Shown piece after piece: positions 6,675 through 8,770 of a stretch of 8,770 bases of DNA. A program made the position numbers and the translations under genes. The DNA is from Chthoniobacterales bacterium (GTDB lineage: Bacteria > Verrucomicrobiota > Verrucomicrobiia > Chthoniobacterales > JACTMZ01), in the NCBI GenBank assembly GCA_017853515.1, contig JAFMJK010000080.1:1-8770 (forward strand). The letters run 5' to 3'. The notes under the pieces were generated by a model, which saw only the letters and a list, made by a program, of their open reading frames with translations, was not told the origin of the DNA and ran no database searches. Every line of letters starts with the position of its first letter. Position 1 is the stretch's first letter.

Positions 6675-6865
6675 CACATGCACGATGCGGGCACCGGGAT
6701 CCGGTGGCAAGACGCACGGCGAATCAGGAAATCTTCCCGAACCATACTTCAAACGCCCACCGCATCCGTGATCGCGGAGCAGGACGAAAATTGTCGCGCG
6801 CTCCGAAAGATGGGGAGTTCACCGCATCCAATGCAGACTGTCCCGCCGACGCCAAATCGGCGATT
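6675..6865. promoter_or_regulatory. Divergent spacer, probable promoter region for the ATPase
   Basis: About 190 bp lie between the leftward amidase fragment and the rightward P-type ATPase. It should hold the ATPase promoter, but I could not identify a convincing -35/-10 pair on either strand. It contains two copies of the 10-mer CACCGCATCC, at 6758-6767 and 6820-6829, the second being part of the inverted repeat described separately. The 6753-6865 part contains no credible gene. The plus-strand frame of the ATPase is open upstream, but the upstream residues do not resemble the family. Confidence 0.4.
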
Positions 6866-6881
6866 ATGAATGCGGTGAACT
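6816..6881 (+). repeat. Inverted repeat with nested hairpin around the ATPase start codon
   Basis: AGTTCACCGCAT at 6816-6827 is the exact reverse complement of ATGCGGTGAACT at 6870-6881. The arms are perfect over 12 bp with a 42-base interval that contains the ATPase ATG (6866-6868). Within the interval CGCCGA (6844-6849) pairs with TCGGCG (6857-6862), a second 6-bp stem with a 7-base loop ending four bases before the ATG. In RNA the start codon would be held in a bulge between two stems, a layout that could limit ribosome access. The 12-bp match is seen directly; the regulatory role is inference. Confidence 0.6.
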
Positions 6882-8770
6882 GGCACGCCTCGAGCTTGGC
6901 GGATATTCTGGGTGTCCTGTCGACGGACGCCGAGCGCGGGTTGTCATCCGCCGAGGCGGCGGCACGCCTCGCGCAGAACGGCCCGAATCGCCTCACTCCC
7001 GCGCGCAAAGTTCCCGGATTGCTCCGCTTTCTCCAGCAATTCGCGCAACCTCTGGTCTACATCCTTCTGGCGGCGGCTGCCGTCTGCGCAGCGCTCGGCG
7101 AATGGGCCGATGCGTCGGTGGTCTTGGCCGTGGTGTTGGTCAATGCCGCCGTCGGCTTTATGCAGGAAAGCAAGGCCATCGATGCAATCGCCGCTTTGGC
7201 CCGCGTGATGATTACCGAGGCCACGGTCATTCGCGACGACGAGAAAATCCGTCTGCCCGCCGAGGATCTCGTGACGGGCGACCTCGTGCTCTTGGAACCG
7301 GGTGACAAAGTTCCCGCCGACCTCCGGCTTGTTTCCGTGCGGGACCTCCACACCGCCGAAGCCGCGCTGACCGGAGAGTCCGTCCCGTTGGCCAAACACA
7401 CCGACCCCGTCGACCCCGCCGCTCCCCTCGCCGAGCGATCGTGCCTCGCGTTCGCGGGAACCGCCGTGACACGGGGGCGAGGACACGGGGTTGTCATCGC
7501 AACCGGCGATCAGAGCGAGATGGGGCGCATCTCGGGATTGATGGCCGCCACGGAAAAGTTGGACACGCCCCTTACCGTCGAAATCAAGCAGTTCAGCCGC
7601 TACCTGCTCGCCGCCATCCTCGCACTGGGTGCCGCGACCTTCGCCGTCGGTCTGGTGCGCGAGGAACCGGCGGACGAAATGTTCATGGCCGCGATCGCCC
7701 TCGTCGTCGCCGCGATCCCGGAACAACTCCCCGCGGCGATCACCATCATGCTCGCCATCGGCGTCTCCGCGATGAGCAGGCGCCGCGCGATCATCCGGAA
7801 ACTCCCCGCTGTCGAAACACTCGGCAGCACGGACGTGATTTGTTCCGACAAGACCGGAACGCTCACCGAAAACCAGATGACGGTGCAGGCGATCCATGCG
7901 GACGGGCGTGAACTCGCAGTCAGCGGTGCGGGATATGATCCCGCCGGTTCGGTTGGGAAAAATTCCGACATTTCTCCAGCTGCGTTGGACACTCTCCTGG
8001 CCGGCGCGCTCTGCAACAATGCATCTCTCCTTTACCGCGAGAGCGAAAAGGCCTGGACCATCACAGGCGATCCGACCGAGGCGGCTCTGCTGGTCAGCGC
8101 GCACAAAGCAGGGATCAAGGCCGATGACTTGCAGGAGAAATTTCCGCGCATCGACGAGTTACCGTTCGAATCGGCTCGGCAATGCATGGCCACCCTGCAC
8201 GCCACGTCCGATGGCCGGCGCCGCGTCTTTGCCAAAGGATCCCTCGACGCCATCCTCGCTTTGGCCGCGGAGTCCGACGGCCTCCGTTGGCACGAGGCCG
8301 CCGACCGCATGGCGGCGCGCGGACTCCGGGTGTTGGCCTTCGCCTGCGGGGATGCACCCCCGAACACAGAACAACTCGAACCAGCGCTGCTCCGCGGCAC
8401 ACTCCGCCTGACGGGGCTGCAAGGAATGATAGACCCGCCGCGCCAGGGTGTGCGCGAGGCTTTGGCCCTCTGCCGCTCGGCCGGCATCCGCGTCAAAATG
8501 GTCACCGGCGACCATCCCTCCACCGCCGCTGCTATCGCGCGCCAGCTCGACCTCGACGGCCGGGGCGATGGAGCACCCCCGCCGCGCACTGTGGAAAGCC
8601 GTTGCTTGCAATCCGCGAGCGACGAGGAATTGGCCGGACTGCTGGAGGACATCGACGTCTTCGCCCGCGTGGCACCCGAGCAAAAACTGCGCATCGTCCG
8701 TGCCCTGCAGAGTCGCGGACATGTGACGGCCATGACCGGCGATGGCGTCAACGACGCGCCCGCGCTCAAG
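6866..8770 (+). CDS. Type II (Ca2+/cation) P-type ATPase, 3' end cut by window
   Basis: 635 codons are visible with no stop before the window end; family members are about 850-900 residues. It couples ATP hydrolysis to cation transport across the inner membrane. In order: an N-terminal cation-ATPase domain (NWHASSLADIL, then RGLSSAEAAARLAQNGPNRL, 5-43), membrane segments M1-M2 (about 58-98), the actuator loop with TGES (169-172), M3-M4 (about 246-303) with IPEQLP at 284-289, the phosphorylation motif SDKTGTLT with Asp328 (codon 7847-7849), the nucleotide-binding domain with KGS (457-459) and the DPPR hinge motif (523-526), MVTGDH (545-550), and TGDGVNDAPALK (624-635). M5-M10, which decide ion specificity together with M4, lie beyond the edge. 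There is no heavy-metal CPC motif in M4, and the IPE motif with the N-terminal domain places it in the P2A/P2B-like Ca2+/Mn2+ group; the transported ion stays open. I chose the ATG at 6866 because the WHA-type N-terminus follows at once. No Shine-Dalgarno is visible; an inverted repeat spans the start. Confidence 0.94.
   Translation, partial: MNAVNWHASSLADILGVLSTDAERGLSSAEAAARLAQNGPNRLTPARKVPGLLRFLQQFAQPLVYILLAAAAVCAALGEWADASVVLAVVLVNAAVGFMQESKAIDAIAALARVMITEATVIRDDEKIRLPAEDLVTGDLVLLEPGDKVPADLRLVSVRDLHTAEAALTGESVPLAKHTDPVDPAAPLAERSCLAFAGTAVTRGRGHGVVIATGDQSEMGRISGLMAATEKLDTPLTVEIKQFSRYLLAAILALGAATFAVGLVREEPADEMFMAAIALVVAAIPEQLPAAITIMLAIGVSAMSRRRAIIRKLPAVETLGSTDVICSDKTGTLTENQMTVQAIHADGRELAVSGAGYDPAGSVGKNSDISPAALDTLLAGALCNNASLLYRESEKAWTITGDPTEAALLVSAHKAGIKADDLQEKFPRIDELPFESARQCMATLHATSDGRRRVFAKGSLDAILALAAESDGLRWHEAADRMAARGLRVLAFACGDAPPNTEQLEPALLRGTLRLTGLQGMIDPPRQGVREALALCRSAGIRVKMVTGDHPSTAAAIARQLDLDGRGDGAPPPRTVESRCLQSASDEELAGLLEDIDVFARVAPEQKLRIVRALQSRGHVTAMTGDGVNDAPALK

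Noticed and set aside
6758..6829. Direct repeat CACCGCATCC as a possible operator
   Set aside because: The same 10-mer or its 8-base core also occurs inside coding regions (for example near 1533 and 4611), so it is a common string at this base composition and not specific to the spacer.
6944..8104. 386-residue minus-strand ORF
   Set aside because: It is antisense to the P-type ATPase, whose motifs occur in perfect order on the plus strand.

Overview
This is a GC-rich bacterial window (roughly two thirds G+C by eye) with high third-position GC in the convincing genes and long spurious antisense ORFs, as expected at such a composition. The phylum cannot be fixed from the sequence alone. A Verrucomicrobiota-like origin is my tentative guess, from the general look of the proteins and the near absence of Shine-Dalgarno sequences ahead of the gene starts; treat it as weak.

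Left and centre (108-6224, all on the minus strand, transcribed right to left): a compact molybdenum-enzyme block. In transcription order it holds mobA (molybdenum cofactor guanylyltransferase), a single-ORF fusion of a MOSC domain to FdhD (the sulfurtransferase that matures formate-dehydrogenase-type enzymes), and a 744-residue YdeP/FdhF-like molybdopterin oxidoreductase. mobA and mosc-fdhD overlap by ATGA, and fdhD and the oxidoreductase are 6 bp apart, so the three are very probably co-transcribed. The logic is a client enzyme carried with its own finishing kit: MobA makes the guanine-dinucleotide cofactor, MOSC-FdhD handles the sulfur ligand, and the YdeP-like protein receives the cofactor. 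No electron-transfer subunit is encoded here. Downstream on the same strand are a doubtful small ORF and a membrane-anchored TPR-like protein of 600 residues with no recognisable enzymatic domain.

Middle right (about 6253-6865): a decayed or compressed zone. It has a truncated N-carbamoylsarcosine-amidase/isochorismatase-type fragment that keeps the first catalytic Asp but lacks the rest of the fold. It also has a possible 43-residue ORF spanning a run of eight C, and a roughly 190-bp divergent spacer.

Right (6866-8770, plus strand): a type II P-type cation-transporting ATPase, cut by the window end immediately after the TGDGVNDAPALK motif. A perfect 12-bp inverted repeat flanks its start codon, with a smaller hairpin nested inside; this is a candidate translational control structure.

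The points most worth a second look are the MOSC-FdhD fusion within a client-plus-maturation operon and the inverted repeat around the ATPase start.
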